The notes: generated by a model not told the origin, from the sequence alone. Shown: positions 7,831 through 18,216, numbered from the stretch's first letter. The stretch: DNA of 64,000 nucleotides from UBA6197 sp047638075 (GCF_047638075.1 NZ_JBLJBV010000057.1:38033-102032), one strand, 5' to 3'. Translations and numbers: made by a program.

Positions 7831-10800
7831 CTAGTCGATCACCACGCGTCCCGCATCCGTTTGCGCGCGATAATCTGGGCGGTACATGTCTTCAACACTG
7901 GCCGCCGGTTGGTGGAAACTGCCCGGCGACACCGCCCGCACGATATAGGCCAGCCGGAACGGCTTGTCGCTGCGCCAGTCGATTGCCGCCATGAAACGTT
8001 CCTGACGGAACTCGACCGTGCGGGTGTTCTCCTCGACCGAGAGCCAGTCCAGCGCCGCCAGATCGCCCGCCCGCAGAAGGTTCGGGTTATCAATCTCAAA
8101 CCCGGCGGGCAACGGGTCTTCGACGATCAGCCGCGCCGCACCTCCGCCATGGGGCTTGACCTCCAGCACCGCGACCAGCCGTGCGCCCTGCGCCACATGC
8201 GACGGGTCAACCGGCGCACCTTCGGGCGTGTAGTAGCTGCGGCTGATGGTATAGCCCGTACCGCCCGCAGGCTCCGGCACCAATGGCACGCCGGTCGTGG
8301 TCAGCGTCAAGACCGCCGATTTGCCCGAGCCATTGGCAATCGCCATTTCGGTCCCCACGGTCTGGTCATCCAGCACCCGCACCAGCGGCCCTTCGACCGG
8401 CGCGCCGTTCAGGGTGAACCCTGCCGTTCCGGGGCGGTCGATCAGCGCGTGGGTCGCCATCAGGGCCCAACTGGCCTCTTGCGTTGACAGCCGTTGACCG
8501 TTGATCGCGCTGGCGACACTCGTGCCGACCTGCTCCAGCGGGATGGCGGTTGACCCGGCCTCGGCGGCCAGCGCAAGAACTGCCGCCTGATCGCGCAGGA
8601 TGGTGCCGTAATCCGCGCGCCAGACCTGCCCCCTGTCGCGCGCACCGCCTAGCAGCCGCGCCGCGCGGGCAAACATCGCGTCAGCGCGGGTCTGGTCGCC
8701 GTAGCTGGCCAGCGCGGCACCCAGTTGCGCCGCTGCCAACGGGTTGGCGAATTCATCCCCCTTCACATCGGCGTAATAGCGCAGATCGGCCACCGCCGCC
8801 GCACCTTCGCGGGCCAGCACCATCAACGCATAGGCCAGCGCCGCGCCGCCCCCGTTGGAGTCCGCGTCAAAGTCAGGCGCGTAGTTGACCTGATTGCGCA
8901 GATTGTCCATCGCGTTGCGGAAGGCGATGTCGGGAACCTTGTGCCCCAGCGCCTTGGCCCGGCTGAGGAAATCCGAAACATAGGCATCCAGCCACAGATC
9001 GCCGCTTTCAGGCGACCAAAGACCAAAGGCGCCGCTCGCATCCTGATTGGTCAGCACCAGGCCGATGGCCGTGTCGATCCGGGCTTTCACATCATCCCGC
9101 CCGCCAAGCCCCATGGCCGAGGCAACCTGATCGAAATAAAGCAGCGGCAGCGCCTTTGACGTGACCTGTTCGGTGCAGCCGTAGGGGTATTGGTCCAGCG
9201 CCGCCATGAGGCCCGCCGTATCAAACCGCGCCAGCGGGCCAACCGCCAGCGTTGCCCGCCCGCTACCCGGTTGCAGCCCCGCAAAGACGTTGGCATCCAG
9301 CGTGAACGTGCTGCCCGCCGCCAGATCAAACCGCGATTGGCGCGACACGGCCGGATCGTTCAGTTGCACCGGAATGGACAACACCTTGTCCAGCACCTTG
9401 CCGTCGGGTGTGGACAGCGCCACGCGGATCGTTTGCACGCCCTCGGTCTGCTGCGCTGTAATCGGCACCGAAAGCTCAGCCTTGCCCTGATTGGCCAGAT
9501 CCACGCCCGAAGGTGCGGCGCCAAGCGCCATTCCGTCTGCGCTCAGATCCAGCCCCATCCGCCCCGATGGGCCAGAGGCGTGGACAATTTCCAGCAGCAG
9601 GCGCGATTCGTCGCCCGGCGCCATGAACCGCGGCACCGAGGCCGTCACCACCACCGGGTCACGCACCAGCACATCGGCGCTGGCCTGTCCGACGCCACTG
9701 TCAGACCAGACCACCGCCATCAGCCGCACGGTGCCGTTGAAAGCGGGCATCTGGAATTCAGTCTGAACCATGCCATCGCTGCCCACCGTCAGCGGGCCGC
9801 TGAAGTAGGCGACCAGTTCTTCGGTCGGCGGCGGCGATTGCATTTTCAGCCCAGAGGCCGCATCGCCGCCGGACCGTATGATACCCTCAACCCCGTTCTT
9901 GCCATCAATCAACCGGCCATAGACATCCCGCAGCCCCATGCCCAGACGCCGCTGGCCAAAGTAATGCGCCGAGGGGTCGGGTGATTTGAACCCCGTCAGG
10001 TTCAAGATGCCAAGGTCCACGGCCGCAATCGTCGCATAGACGGTTTCGCCAGCCGTGCCGCCCGAAACCTTCAGCGCCACCGGCAAGGCCGCGCGCGGGT
10101 CTGAGGCCGCTGGCACATCAAAGCTCGCGGTCAACTGCCGCTCTGCCGGGTCCACCGCCGCATGGGCCAGACCCAGCGCTCGGGTTGGGACGCGCGCGCC
10201 CACGTCAACCGCCAAGGGCCGGATCACCGAGGCCGTGACATAGGCCCCTGCCCCCCATTCATCCGTCACCGGAAGATCAATGGTGTTTTCCCCAGCCGTC
10301 ACCGCCACCGTCTGAAGCGAAATCAGATGGTTCGACAGAACCGAGACCACCGCCACCCCATCCGCAGCCGGAACAATGCGCAAGCGCGCGGTATCGCCCG
10401 ATTTGTAGGCGGGCTTGTCCAAGGACAGCTCCAACCGGTCGGGGCTTTCCATCGCGTTGGCGGGGGCATACCAGCCCGCATCAAACCCGACCGAGGCGGC
10501 GGCATCGCCCGCAGCCGCCTCGACAACCAGTTCATACTGGCCCCAACCCACGCGGGCCGCCACCTGCTGCGGACCCGCGGCGGTCAGGTCAAGGTCGCCC
10601 TCGGCCACGCGGGTGCGGCTGGTGACGCCCTCCCAGTTCCACGATCCGTAAAGCGAATACCACTGATACCGGGTTTCGACCCGGTTCATCACCCAATGCA
10701 CCTTCATCGCGGCGGGCTGGCCATCCGGCCCCACGGCCGCAATCTGAAAACGCGCCTCGTCGCCTTCGCCTACGGTATCGTCGGAAAACATCGGCTTGAT

Positions 10801-13272
10801 CCCGATCACCGGTTCACGGGGTAGCACGATCCGCGACAGGCTGCGCTCGACCGGCCGACCCGAACCTTCGCGCACATCGACCGTAAAGGTTGCCTGCAAC
10901 GGTCGCTGACCATCCGCCCCCATTTCAGGCAGCGACAGGAAAAGCTGCGCCTTGCCCTGATCATCGGTCTCAGCACCGGCGATACTGTCGAACCACGGCG
11001 AGAAAATGTCATCGTGACGGCCAAAACGGTAGCCCTCAAACCCCGGCACGCTATCGGCGGCGACCAGGCGCACGCCCCCTTCAACCGCCAATCCCGCCCC
11101 CGGTGCGCCAAACAGATAGCGCGCCGACAGCCCCATTTCGGGCAGCGACCCGGCAGGCAGAATCCCCTCGGGCAGGGTCAGGTCAAAGTCGATACGTTCA
11201 GGTAAGAAATCCTCGACCAGCACTTTGGCTGAACTTAGCGGTGCCGCCTTTGTGTCGGCAAAGACATCCAGCCGCCAGGTGCCGCGCGGCGCAGACCCGG
11301 CGATGGGAAACGCCGCGACATGGCCACCGGCCCCCACATCTTCCGCCAGAGCGCGCGCATATTCGACCCCGTCGGGCCGTACCAGAACCGCTGTCAGTGG
11401 CAGGCCGGGCAGCGCGCGGGTCGCCGCATCACGCGCCAGCATGGTGGCGTGCACCGTTTCACCGGTGCGGTAAGCGCCGCGATCTGTGGTCAAAAACACA
11501 TCAATCGGCGGCGCGGGGGGAAGCCCCTCAACCCCGCGATCAGACAGATCAAACTCTGGGTCGGTCAGCGACAGAAACGCCATATCCTCGCCCGAGGTGG
11601 CCGATACCAGCGCCGGCGCGGACCCGCCCTTGCCCATGGTCAGCCCCGCCTCAAAATGCGCGTAGCCCTGCGCATCCGTTACCGCCACCCCCAGAACCGA
11701 GTTCGCGCGGCTGATCAGTTGCACCTCAACACCCTCACGCGCGGCCGCATCCGACAGGCCGCGCAGCACGACATGCAGCCCGTCCGCCCCCGACAACGTC
11801 GACATCCCCAGATCCGAGATCACAAACCACTGCGTTGCCGCCGGATATTCGGTTTCGTCCTTGCCCGGAATTTCGGCTTGCAGTGCGTAGATGCCGGGGC
11901 CAAGCGGGCCTGTCACTTCTTGCACAGGCAGGCGGGTGGTGGTGTCGCGGTTCACCTCCATCGCGACATCGGCGCTACCGCTCCAAACGGTTTCGGCCAG
12001 CGTGCTGGAGAAATAATCGTTCGACCAATAGTCAAGCGAGCGGGCAAAATAATCATCACGCATTGCCGCCACAAGGTTCCGGTCCGATATCCGCAGCAAG
12101 GTCAGGTCCAGCCGGTCGGTGTTGACAGTTTCGACCGGCAGGCCCGCGTCCGCCGTGCGCGGCAGAATGTAGGCCCGGCCCGGAAAGCTGACCGCGGGGC
12201 TGCGGTCGCGGACATAGGTTGAAATGGCCACATCCTTGGCCAGAACCTCGCCCGCAGCCGAGGGCAGGCCCTCGCGGAAGGTCAGCGCGTAGCGTTCGCC
12301 ATGTTTCAGCCCGGCAACGCAGATCTGGTTACCGCTGGCCTCAACCGACAGGCCGGTCTGCGGCAGTTTCACAAAGCTGGCGTAATCGGTGCCCGACTTG
12401 GCCAGATCTTCGGTGAAAATCGCGCAGATACGCGGCGCGGCACTGTCGGATTCAACCTTGTGTTCGGAAATGCGAAAGCCGTATTTGCCGGCGAAATCGT
12501 CCAGCAGCGCGGCGATATCCTCGCGCGACGACAGGCTGTGGGCCAGACGCAGCGCATGCACCCCGTCGCGGCCACGGTCGGCGTGCTCCAGTGCGTCCGC
12601 CAACACCATCAGCGCTTCGGCCTGCACCGGTTTCGCGGGTGCCCGCAGATAACCGTTGATCGCCGCCAGAACGGCCGTGCGCGGGGTATTGTTCCCATCA
12701 GACGGGCTTGCCAGCACCAGCCGCGCGTATTCCAGCCATTGATCCGCCGCATCCGACAGGTTCAGCGCAGCCCCTTGCAAGCGCGCAGCCGCCGCTACGT
12801 TACCCGACGCGCGGGCCTCGGCCACCGCGGCCAACAGTTCAGCCTCGGACCAGTCGCCGGTCAAATGCCTGCGCCCCAGGCCCGCCGCCTGATCATAGGC
12901 ACGGGTCAGGTCTTGCCCGTCCAGAAAATCCAGATCGACCGCGCGGGTCGCCGCCCGCGACACTGCTCCCGGTGCTGCCTGCCGAACAAAGGCCGACACC
13001 GCCCCCTGATAGGGCGCCTGCCCCGTAACCGCGGATTTCGGAAAGCAGGAATTATTGCGTGCGTTGAACGTCAGCGCCTGACACGCCGGGTCTAGCAGAC
13101 AAGCCGCCGCACAAGATTCAAGCGTGGTATCAAAAATCTGCCGAATATCCGTGCCGGCCAGATCGGTGCCTTCGGTCATCACCAGACGCCGCTCGGGTAT
13201 CAGCGGCATTTCTTGTGAAAACACTGGCCATGCTAACGCGGTAAAAATGGCTGCAGTCAAAAAGGCACGCAT
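7831..13272 (-). CDS. Bacterial alpha-2-macroglobulin with PAN/Apple-like N-terminus
   Basis: A 1813-residue periplasmic protein, larger than E. coli YfhM (about 1650). Bacterial alpha-2-macroglobulins trap proteases that enter the periplasm. The start at 13272 gives a classical signal peptide (MRAFLTAAIFTALAWPVFSQ) preceded by GGAGG; the frame stays open 13 codons further upstream but has no such support. There is no lipobox cysteine, so unlike YfhM it should be soluble rather than membrane-anchored. Residues ~30-85 have the spaced cysteines of a PAN/Apple domain (ESCAAACLLDPACQALTF). The macroglobulin MG domains follow. The thioester motif YGCTEQ is intact, with Cys1366. It is transcribed ahead of pbpC. 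Confidence 0.93.
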   Translation of the reverse strand: MRAFLTAAIFTALAWPVFSQEMPLIPERRLVMTEGTDLAGTDIRQIFDTTLESCAAACLLDPACQALTFNARNNSCFPKSAVTGQAPYQGAVSAFVRQAAPGAVSRAATRAVDLDFLDGQDLTRAYDQAAGLGRRHLTGDWSEAELLAAVAEARASGNVAAAARLQGAALNLSDAADQWLEYARLVLASPSDGNNTPRTAVLAAINGYLRAPAKPVQAEALMVLADALEHADRGRDGVHALRLAHSLSSREDIAALLDDFAGKYGFRISEHKVESDSAAPRICAIFTEDLAKSGTDYASFVKLPQTGLSVEASGNQICVAGLKHGERYALTFREGLPSAAGEVLAKDVAISTYVRDRSPAVSFPGRAYILPRTADAGLPVETVNTDRLDLTLLRISDRNLVAAMRDDYFARSLDYWSNDYFSSTLAETVWSGSADVAMEVNRDTTTRLPVQEVTGPLGPGIYALQAEIPGKDETEYPAATQWFVISDLGMSTLSGADGLHVVLRGLSDAAAREGVEVQLISRANSVLGVAVTDAQGYAHFEAGLTMGKGGSAPALVSATSGEDMAFLSLTDPEFDLSDRGVEGLPPAPPIDVFLTTDRGAYRTGETVHATMLARDAATRALPGLPLTAVLVRPDGVEYARALAEDVGAGGHVAAFPIAGSAPRGTWRLDVFADTKAAPLSSAKVLVEDFLPERIDFDLTLPEGILPAGSLPEMGLSARYLFGAPGAGLAVEGGVRLVAADSVPGFEGYRFGRHDDIFSPWFDSIAGAETDDQGKAQLFLSLPEMGADGQRPLQATFTVDVREGSGRPVERSLSRIVLPREPVIGIKPMFSDDTVGEGDEARFQIAAVGPDGQPAAMKVHWVMNRVETRYQWYSLYGSWNWEGVTSRTRVAEGDLDLTAAGPQQVAARVGWGQYELVVEAAAGDAAASVGFDAGWYAPANAMESPDRLELSLDKPAYKSGDTARLRIVPAADGVAVVSVLSNHLISLQTVAVTAGENTIDLPVTDEWGAGAYVTASVIRPLAVDVGARVPTRALGLAHAAVDPAERQLTASFDVPAASDPRAALPVALKVSGGTAGETVYATIAAVDLGILNLTGFKSPDPSAHYFGQRRLGMGLRDVYGRLIDGKNGVEGIIRSGGDAASGLKMQSPPPTEELVAYFSGPLTVGSDGMVQTEFQMPAFNGTVRLMAVVWSDSGVGQASADVLVRDPVVVTASVPRFMAPGDESRLLLEIVHASGPSGRMGLDLSADGMALGAAPSGVDLANQGKAELSVPITAQQTEGVQTIRVALSTPDGKVLDKVLSIPVQLNDPAVSRQSRFDLAAGSTFTLDANVFAGLQPGSGRATLAVGPLARFDTAGLMAALDQYPYGCTEQVTSKALPLLYFDQVASAMGLGGRDDVKARIDTAIGLVLTNQDASGAFGLWSPESGDLWLDAYVSDFLSRAKALGHKVPDIAFRNAMDNLRNQVNYAPDFDADSNGGGAALAYALMVLAREGAAAVADLRYYADVKGDEFANPLAAAQLGAALASYGDQTRADAMFARAARLLGGARDRGQVWRADYGTILRDQAAVLALAAEAGSTAIPLEQVGTSVASAINGQRLSTQEASWALMATHALIDRPGTAGFTLNGAPVEGPLVRVLDDQTVGTEMAIANGSGKSAVLTLTTTGVPLVPEPAGGTGYTISRSYYTPEGAPVDPSHVAQGARLVAVLEVKPHGGGAARLIVEDPLPAGFEIDNPNLLRAGDLAALDWLSVEENTRTVEFRQERFMAAIDWRSDKPFRLAYIVRAVSPGSFHQPAASVEDMYRPDYRAQTDAGRVVID

Positions 13273-13431
13273 CAAAATTCCTCCGGGAAGGCCACTGGCC
13301 GATGCTGCCACGCAGACGGCACGCGTGCAAGCATACCTATCGCCAATAAAAAACTGGACTGATTAAGCATTATTTCATGCAAGATTGTCATCCTGCCCAA
13401 AATTCACACAATAGCGGAGCAGGTGCCCGGT

Positions 13432-15645
13432 ATGAACAGCGGCATCACCGAGAAACTAGCCCAAGAGCGCCGTGCGAGACTGGCCGCAGAACGCCTGTTA
13501 GACCAAAAGAAACGCGAACTTTTCGCCGCCAATCAAAAACTGGCACTGCATGCGCGATCATTGTCGGATCAAATCGTAGAACAACGCCACGGCCTGCAAC
13601 GCGCCCTGACCGAGGCCGAATCGCTCAAGGGCGAAAACTCGAAGGTGCGGGTCGATCTGGCACGCGCCAATACGGCCGCCCTGATTGCCCAGCGCCGCCT
13701 ATGGGATGCGTTAGAAACGATCCCGGACGGCTTTGCCGTTTTCGATTCCGACCTCAAGCTGGTGGTTGCAAACAGACCCTATCTTTCATTCTTCAACGGA
13801 CAAGCAGCCGTAGCCGCAGGGGTCAGCTATAGTTCGGTCTTGAAGATTGTCGCGCAATTCGGATTGGCAGATCTGGCTGGGCGCGACCCCTTGGATTGGC
13901 ACCATGAAATGATTGCGCGCATCCGTGGCACTCAGATCAGCCCTTATGTGATGAAACTGTCAAACGGGCGCCACCTCAGGCTGATCGACCGCTGGGGCGC
14001 CGATGGTGATCTGGTTTGCCTGGCGCAAGACATCACCAATGTTATTCATCGCGAAGCAGAACTTGAAGACGCCCGCAAAAGGGCCGAAGCCGCCAACCGT
14101 GCAAAGTCGGCCTTTCTGGCAAACATGAGCCATGAAATTCGCACCCCGATGAATGGCGTGGTGGGCATGGCTGACCTGCTTTGCGAAACCGCGCTTGACG
14201 AAGATCAGAAACTCTACGCGGATACGATCAAATCGTCAGGCGAGGCGTTATTGACCATCATCAATGACGTGCTGGACTATTCAAAGATCGAGGCTGAAAG
14301 ATTGCGTCTGTATCCCGAGGTCTTTGATCTGGAACGTTGCCTGCACGAAATCATGGTGCTGCTGCAACCCTCGGCCAAAGAGAAAAAATTGAAAATGCTG
14401 GTCGATTACGACCTGTTCCTGCCGACCCGCTTTCTGGCTGATCCGGGGCGCATGCGGCAAATCATGACCAACCTTATCGGCAATGCAGTAAAATTCACCG
14501 CTTCAGGCCATGTTCTGGCCCGCGTCGTCGGCTATGAACATGGCAAGGACAAGATTGAGCTGCATGTAACGGTCGAAGATACCGGAATCGGCATCGCGCC
14601 CGAGCACATCGAACATGTGTTCGGAGAGTTCAATCAAGTGGAATACGAATCCAATCGCAAATTTGAAGGAACCGGCCTTGGGCTGGCCATCACCAAACAA
14701 TTGATCGAGCTGATGGGCGGTTCTGTCTGGGTTGATAGCGACATTGGTCAAGGCTCTTGTTTTGGCTTCCGGGTCACCTTGCCCGTAGCCGAAGCCGCCG
14801 CCCCGCCTGACAATCCCAGCACCCCGATCACGCTGCGCGCCGCGTTGGTGATTGATGATCTGATGGTTAACCGCGTTATCCTGGAACGGCAGTTGGAAAC
14901 CTATGGCCTTGCTGTAACACTTTGCCGTTCGGGCGCCGAGGCCCTCAGCGCGCTGGATGACAACAGCAATTTCGATCTGGTCCTGACCGACCATCAGATG
15001 CCCGACATGGACAGCCTCCAGCTGATAACAAAACTCAAGGAACGCGGGCTAGATGCGCCGATCCTGTTATTGACCTCCGACACCGACGAAAACACGATTG
15101 CCCCGATACGGCAACATCTGGCCGGGATGTTGGAAAAACCGGTGCTGCGCTCCGATCTGTTTCGGGCATTGCAAGATCTCTCGAATCCCGCGCCCTCACC
15201 CCAGTGCCTCACAGCCCCCGCCCCTCTCGGCCTAAGGCAAATGCGTGTCCTTTCCGCCGAAGACAACCGCACCAATCAATTGGTATTTCGCAAGATGGTC
15301 AAGGATTTCGATATCGACCTCGCTTTTGCCGCCAATGGTCGTGAGGCGGTCGCATTGTGGCAAAGTTTCCACCCCGACCTTATCTTCATGGATATCTCGA
15401 TGCCCGAAATGGATGGTCGCGAGGCAACCCGCACCATCCGCGCGACCGAGGCCACACAGGGCACTCATGTACCCATTATCGCCCTGACCGCACACGCTAT
15501 GGACGGTGACAGCGCGTCGATACTCGCAGCCGGGGTCGATCACTACATGACCAAGCCACTTAGAAAAAGCGCCATCGCCGCACAGATTCATGCGCATTGC
15601 CCCGAACACGCGCGCCGCCCGGGCCCAAAGGAGGGTGCAGATTAA
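13432..15645 (+). CDS. Soluble hybrid sensor histidine kinase with two receiver domains
   Basis: A 737-residue cytosolic kinase with no membrane segment. Order: an N-terminal coiled coil (about 1-90), a PAS-like domain (about 95-205), then HisKA with phospho-acceptor His234 in NMSHEIRTPMNG. The HATPase follows with N-, G1- and G2-boxes (IGNAVKF, DTGIGI, GTGLGLA). Receiver 1 has Asp520 in LTDHQMP and receiver 2 has Asp654 in FMDISMPEMDG. There is no Hpt domain, so a separate phosphotransfer protein is expected. ATG 13432 is preferred over GTG 13423, because GTG is too close to the GGAG-like site. The signal is unknown. It is divergent from the alpha-2-macroglobulin gene across 160 bp, where I see no clear operator. 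Confidence 0.9.
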   Translation: MNSGITEKLAQERRARLAAERLLDQKKRELFAANQKLALHARSLSDQIVEQRHGLQRALTEAESLKGENSKVRVDLARANTAALIAQRRLWDALETIPDGFAVFDSDLKLVVANRPYLSFFNGQAAVAAGVSYSSVLKIVAQFGLADLAGRDPLDWHHEMIARIRGTQISPYVMKLSNGRHLRLIDRWGADGDLVCLAQDITNVIHREAELEDARKRAEAANRAKSAFLANMSHEIRTPMNGVVGMADLLCETALDEDQKLYADTIKSSGEALLTIINDVLDYSKIEAERLRLYPEVFDLERCLHEIMVLLQPSAKEKKLKMLVDYDLFLPTRFLADPGRMRQIMTNLIGNAVKFTASGHVLARVVGYEHGKDKIELHVTVEDTGIGIAPEHIEHVFGEFNQVEYESNRKFEGTGLGLAITKQLIELMGGSVWVDSDIGQGSCFGFRVTLPVAEAAAPPDNPSTPITLRAALVIDDLMVNRVILERQLETYGLAVTLCRSGAEALSALDDNSNFDLVLTDHQMPDMDSLQLITKLKERGLDAPILLLTSDTDENTIAPIRQHLAGMLEKPVLRSDLFRALQDLSNPAPSPQCLTAPAPLGLRQMRVLSAEDNRTNQLVFRKMVKDFDIDLAFAANGREAVALWQSFHPDLIFMDISMPEMDGREATRTIRATEATQGTHVPIIALTAHAMDGDSASILAAGVDHYMTKPLRKSAIAAQIHAHCPEHARRPGPKEGAD

Positions 15646-15682
15646 CCCACACTTCCTGCTTTACACACCACCCCCTCGCGGC

Positions 15683-15712
15683 TTTTTTTTGGAAAAATAC
15701 TCCCGCCGGAGG
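15683..15712. terminator. Convergent terminator element between kinase and recQ
   Basis: On the plus strand TTTTTTTT (15683-15690) follows a CG-rich stretch after the kinase. On the minus strand CTCC-GGCG-GGAG (15711-15700) is followed by TATTTTT, ending recQ. It belongs to the same repeat family as 5671-5704. Confidence 0.6.
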
Positions 15713-15733
15713 CTTCTGCCCTTGCCGCCGCGC

Positions 15734-17782
15734 TCAGCCTTCAGCCACTATAGCCAGGAACACCTCGGCAAAGCGGTCCAATTTCTGCTCGCCCATGCCG
15801 CCGATACGGGCCATATCGGCGCGGTTGCGGGGCCGGGTTTCGGCAATCTTGCGCAAGGTGGATTGGCTGCAAGTCAGATAACGATCCAACCCATCCGGGC
15901 CGCGCACCAATGTCAACTGCGCTTCGGCCAAGCGGTCAAACACTGGCCCTGCATCCCGCCCAGCCAACTTGCGGCGCGCTGGGTGTAGCGTCTCAACCGC
16001 CCCCGCGATCACCTCCAAAAAGGCCGCGCCATAGCTTTCCAGCTTTTTTGCTCCCACACCGCTGACCCGCGCCATCGCATCCAGCGTCATGGGCCGGGTC
16101 TCGGTCATTTCGATCAGCGTGCGGTCGGGAAAAATGACATAGGCCGGAACCCGCGCCGCCTCGGCCAGCGCCCGACGTTTGGCCTTCAACGCCGACAACA
16201 GGGGCGCATCCTCCTCGGCTACCAGGGATTTTACCACCGGCCGCGCAACCGCCTTGCGGATCAGATCGCGGCGCAGGGTTATCTGCGTTTCGCCACGCAG
16301 AATCGGGCGGGCGGTCTCGGTCATCACCAGCGCGCCGTGGCGTTCCGCATCGGGGCGGATCAGGTCATGCCCCATCATCTGCCGAAACACTGCCAGCCAT
16401 TGTGGGCGGCCAAGATCACGGCCTACACCAAATGTCGGCAGTGCCTCATGGCCGCGCTGGGTTACTTTTTCGGTCGCATTGCCGGTCAGAATATCAATCA
16501 AGTGCCCCGCGCCAAAGCTTTCCCCCGTGCGCAACGCAGCAGACAGGGCCTTGCGCACCGCATCGGTGGCGTCAAACACATCAGGCGGCGTGTCGCACAG
16601 ATCGCAGTTGCCGCAGGGTTGCGCCGCCTCGCCAAAGTAGCCCAAAAGGCGCAGGCGGCGGCAGCCGGTTGCTTCGGCCAAACCCAAAAGCGCGTTCAGC
16701 CGGGCATGATCGGCGGATTTGCGGTCAGGCGGTGCCAGCCCTTCGTCAATCTGTGCGCGGCGCAGACGGATATCATCGGCGCCGAACAGGGTCAGGGTTT
16801 CCGCAGGCGCACCATCACGCCCGGCACGGCCAATTTCCTGATAATAACTTTCGATTGACTTGGGCAGGTCCGCATGGGCCACCCAGCGGATATCGGGTTT
16901 GTCGATCCCCATGCCGAAGGCGATGGTCGCCACCACGATCAGCCCGTCTTCGCGCTGAAATGCAGCCTCGACCTGACGCCTGTCTTCGGCATCCATGCCG
17001 CCGTGATAGTGGCGGGCAAGATGCCCGTCGTCGTGCAGCGCGCGGGCAAGCGCCTCGGTCTTGGCCCGTGTTGCGCAATAGACGATGCCGGACTGCCCGC
17101 GCCGCGCGGCGGCAAAGGTGAGGATCTGGCGGCGGGGCTGATCCTTTGGCTCAAACGCGAGATGGATGTTCGGGCGGTCAAAGCCACGCAAGAACGTCGC
17201 GGGCGCTTCGCCATCGAACAGACGTGTGACGATCTCGGCGCGGGTTTCTTCGTCTGCGGTGGCGGTAAAGGCGGCCAGCGGCACGCCCAAGGCGCGGCGC
17301 AATTCACCGATGCGCAGATAGTCGGGGCGAAAATCATGGCCCCATTGCGACACGCAATGCGCCTCGTCCACGGCAATCAGCCGGGTGTTGACGCGCCGCA
17401 GCAGCGGTAATGTTCCGCCCGAGGCCAGCCGTTCCGGCGCCATGTAAAGCAGCTTCAGCCGCCCCGCATCCAGCGCGGCAAAAACGTCTTCGGTTTCCTC
17501 GTCGGTATTACCCGAGGTCAGCGCCCCCGCCTCGACCCCCGCTTCGCGCAACGCGCGGACCTGATCGCGCATCAAGGCGATCAACGGCGAAATGACCACC
17601 GTCACCCCGTCGCGGCACAGCGCAGGTAGCTGAAAGCACAGGGACTTTCCGCCCCCCGTCGGCATGATCGCCAACGTGTTACGCCCGGCAAGAACGGCGT
17701 GCACGATTTCTTCCTGCCCGGGCCGGTACGACCCAAAGCCAAACACCGTCCCCAGTAGCGCCTGCGCGGTCGCGACGGGCAT
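15734..17782 (-). CDS. recQ: ATP-dependent DNA helicase RecQ
   Basis: A 682-residue 3'-5' DNA helicase for recombination and fork repair. Helicase motif I is MPTGGGKS (40-47), motif II is DEAHCVSQWGHDFRPDY, and motif VI is QEIGRAGRDG. The RQC zinc site follows (CRRLRLLGYFGE...CGNCDLC). The C-terminus has two HRDC-like repeats (about 505-585 and 600-680), each with a helical MTRVSGVG/MARIGGMG-type core. This makes it longer than the ~610-residue E. coli enzyme. It starts 6 bp after the yggT stop, so the two are co-transcribed, although the ribosome-binding site is weak. Confidence 0.96.
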   Translation of the reverse strand: MPVATAQALLGTVFGFGSYRPGQEEIVHAVLAGRNTLAIMPTGGGKSLCFQLPALCRDGVTVVISPLIALMRDQVRALREAGVEAGALTSGNTDEETEDVFAALDAGRLKLLYMAPERLASGGTLPLLRRVNTRLIAVDEAHCVSQWGHDFRPDYLRIGELRRALGVPLAAFTATADEETRAEIVTRLFDGEAPATFLRGFDRPNIHLAFEPKDQPRRQILTFAAARRGQSGIVYCATRAKTEALARALHDDGHLARHYHGGMDAEDRRQVEAAFQREDGLIVVATIAFGMGIDKPDIRWVAHADLPKSIESYYQEIGRAGRDGAPAETLTLFGADDIRLRRAQIDEGLAPPDRKSADHARLNALLGLAEATGCRRLRLLGYFGEAAQPCGNCDLCDTPPDVFDATDAVRKALSAALRTGESFGAGHLIDILTGNATEKVTQRGHEALPTFGVGRDLGRPQWLAVFRQMMGHDLIRPDAERHGALVMTETARPILRGETQITLRRDLIRKAVARPVVKSLVAEEDAPLLSALKAKRRALAEAARVPAYVIFPDRTLIEMTETRPMTLDAMARVSGVGAKKLESYGAAFLEVIAGAVETLHPARRKLAGRDAGPVFDRLAEAQLTLVRGPDGLDRYLTCSQSTLRKIAETRPRNRADMARIGGMGEQKLDRFAEVFLAIVAEG

Positions 17783-17788
17783 CGCGGG

Positions 17789-18082
17789 TCAATATCCGTA
17801 AAAGAAGCCAGCGTTGTTGATCAGCGCGCGTTGCATGATGATCAGCACGATGAACGCGACCAACGGCGCAAGGTCCAACCCCGCCGCCTGTGGCAAAAAT
17901 CGGCGGATCGGGGCGTAGACCGGCTCTAGCAAGCGGTTCAGCCCGTACCAGATCTGCGCAACCGTCGGCTGGCGGATGTTCAGCACCTGAAAGCTGATCA
18001 GCCAGCTAAGAATGATGTGGGCGATCATGATAAACCAGACCACGTTCAGGATCAGATTCAAGGCTTGGAACAGCGTGATCAT
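17789..18082 (-). CDS. YggT family membrane protein
   Basis: A 97-residue integral membrane protein with two hydrophobic segments (about 5-28 and 66-90). The family signature IIAHIILSWL is near residues 19-28, and NRLLEPVYAPIRRFLPQ lies between the segments. The family is linked in other bacteria to cell-division and osmotic-stress loci and to FtsZ-adjacent genes, but its biochemical role is not settled. ATG 18082 is preceded by a strong GGAGGT at correct spacing. It heads an operon with recQ. Confidence 0.9.
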   Translation of the reverse strand: MITLFQALNLILNVVWFIMIAHIILSWLISFQVLNIRQPTVAQIWYGLNRLLEPVYAPIRRFLPQAAGLDLAPLVAFIVLIIMQRALINNAGFFYGY

Positions 18083-18216
18083 TTGGACCTCCGGGAATTT
18101 CGCGCCCACAGGTATGTCAGACCGCGGCGCCATGCAACCGCCCAGTGCATGCCGCAACGTGCCGGGTTGACCTTGCCGCCGGCAAAGGGCACCCCACGCA
18201 AAACTGTGAGGCTTGC

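Noticed and set aside
7525..8487. 320-codon plus-strand frame across the pbpC/alpha-2-macroglobulin junction
   Set aside because: Composition is that of an antisense shadow in GC-rich DNA; both minus-strand genes are clear.
10162..10824. 220-codon plus-strand frame inside the alpha-2-macroglobulin gene
   Set aside because: Arg/His/Gly-rich antisense shadow of a well-supported gene; no family signature or ribosome-binding site.
13423..13431. GTG start three codons upstream for the hybrid kinase
   Set aside because: Only about three bases from the GGAG-like site; ATG 13432 has better spacing.
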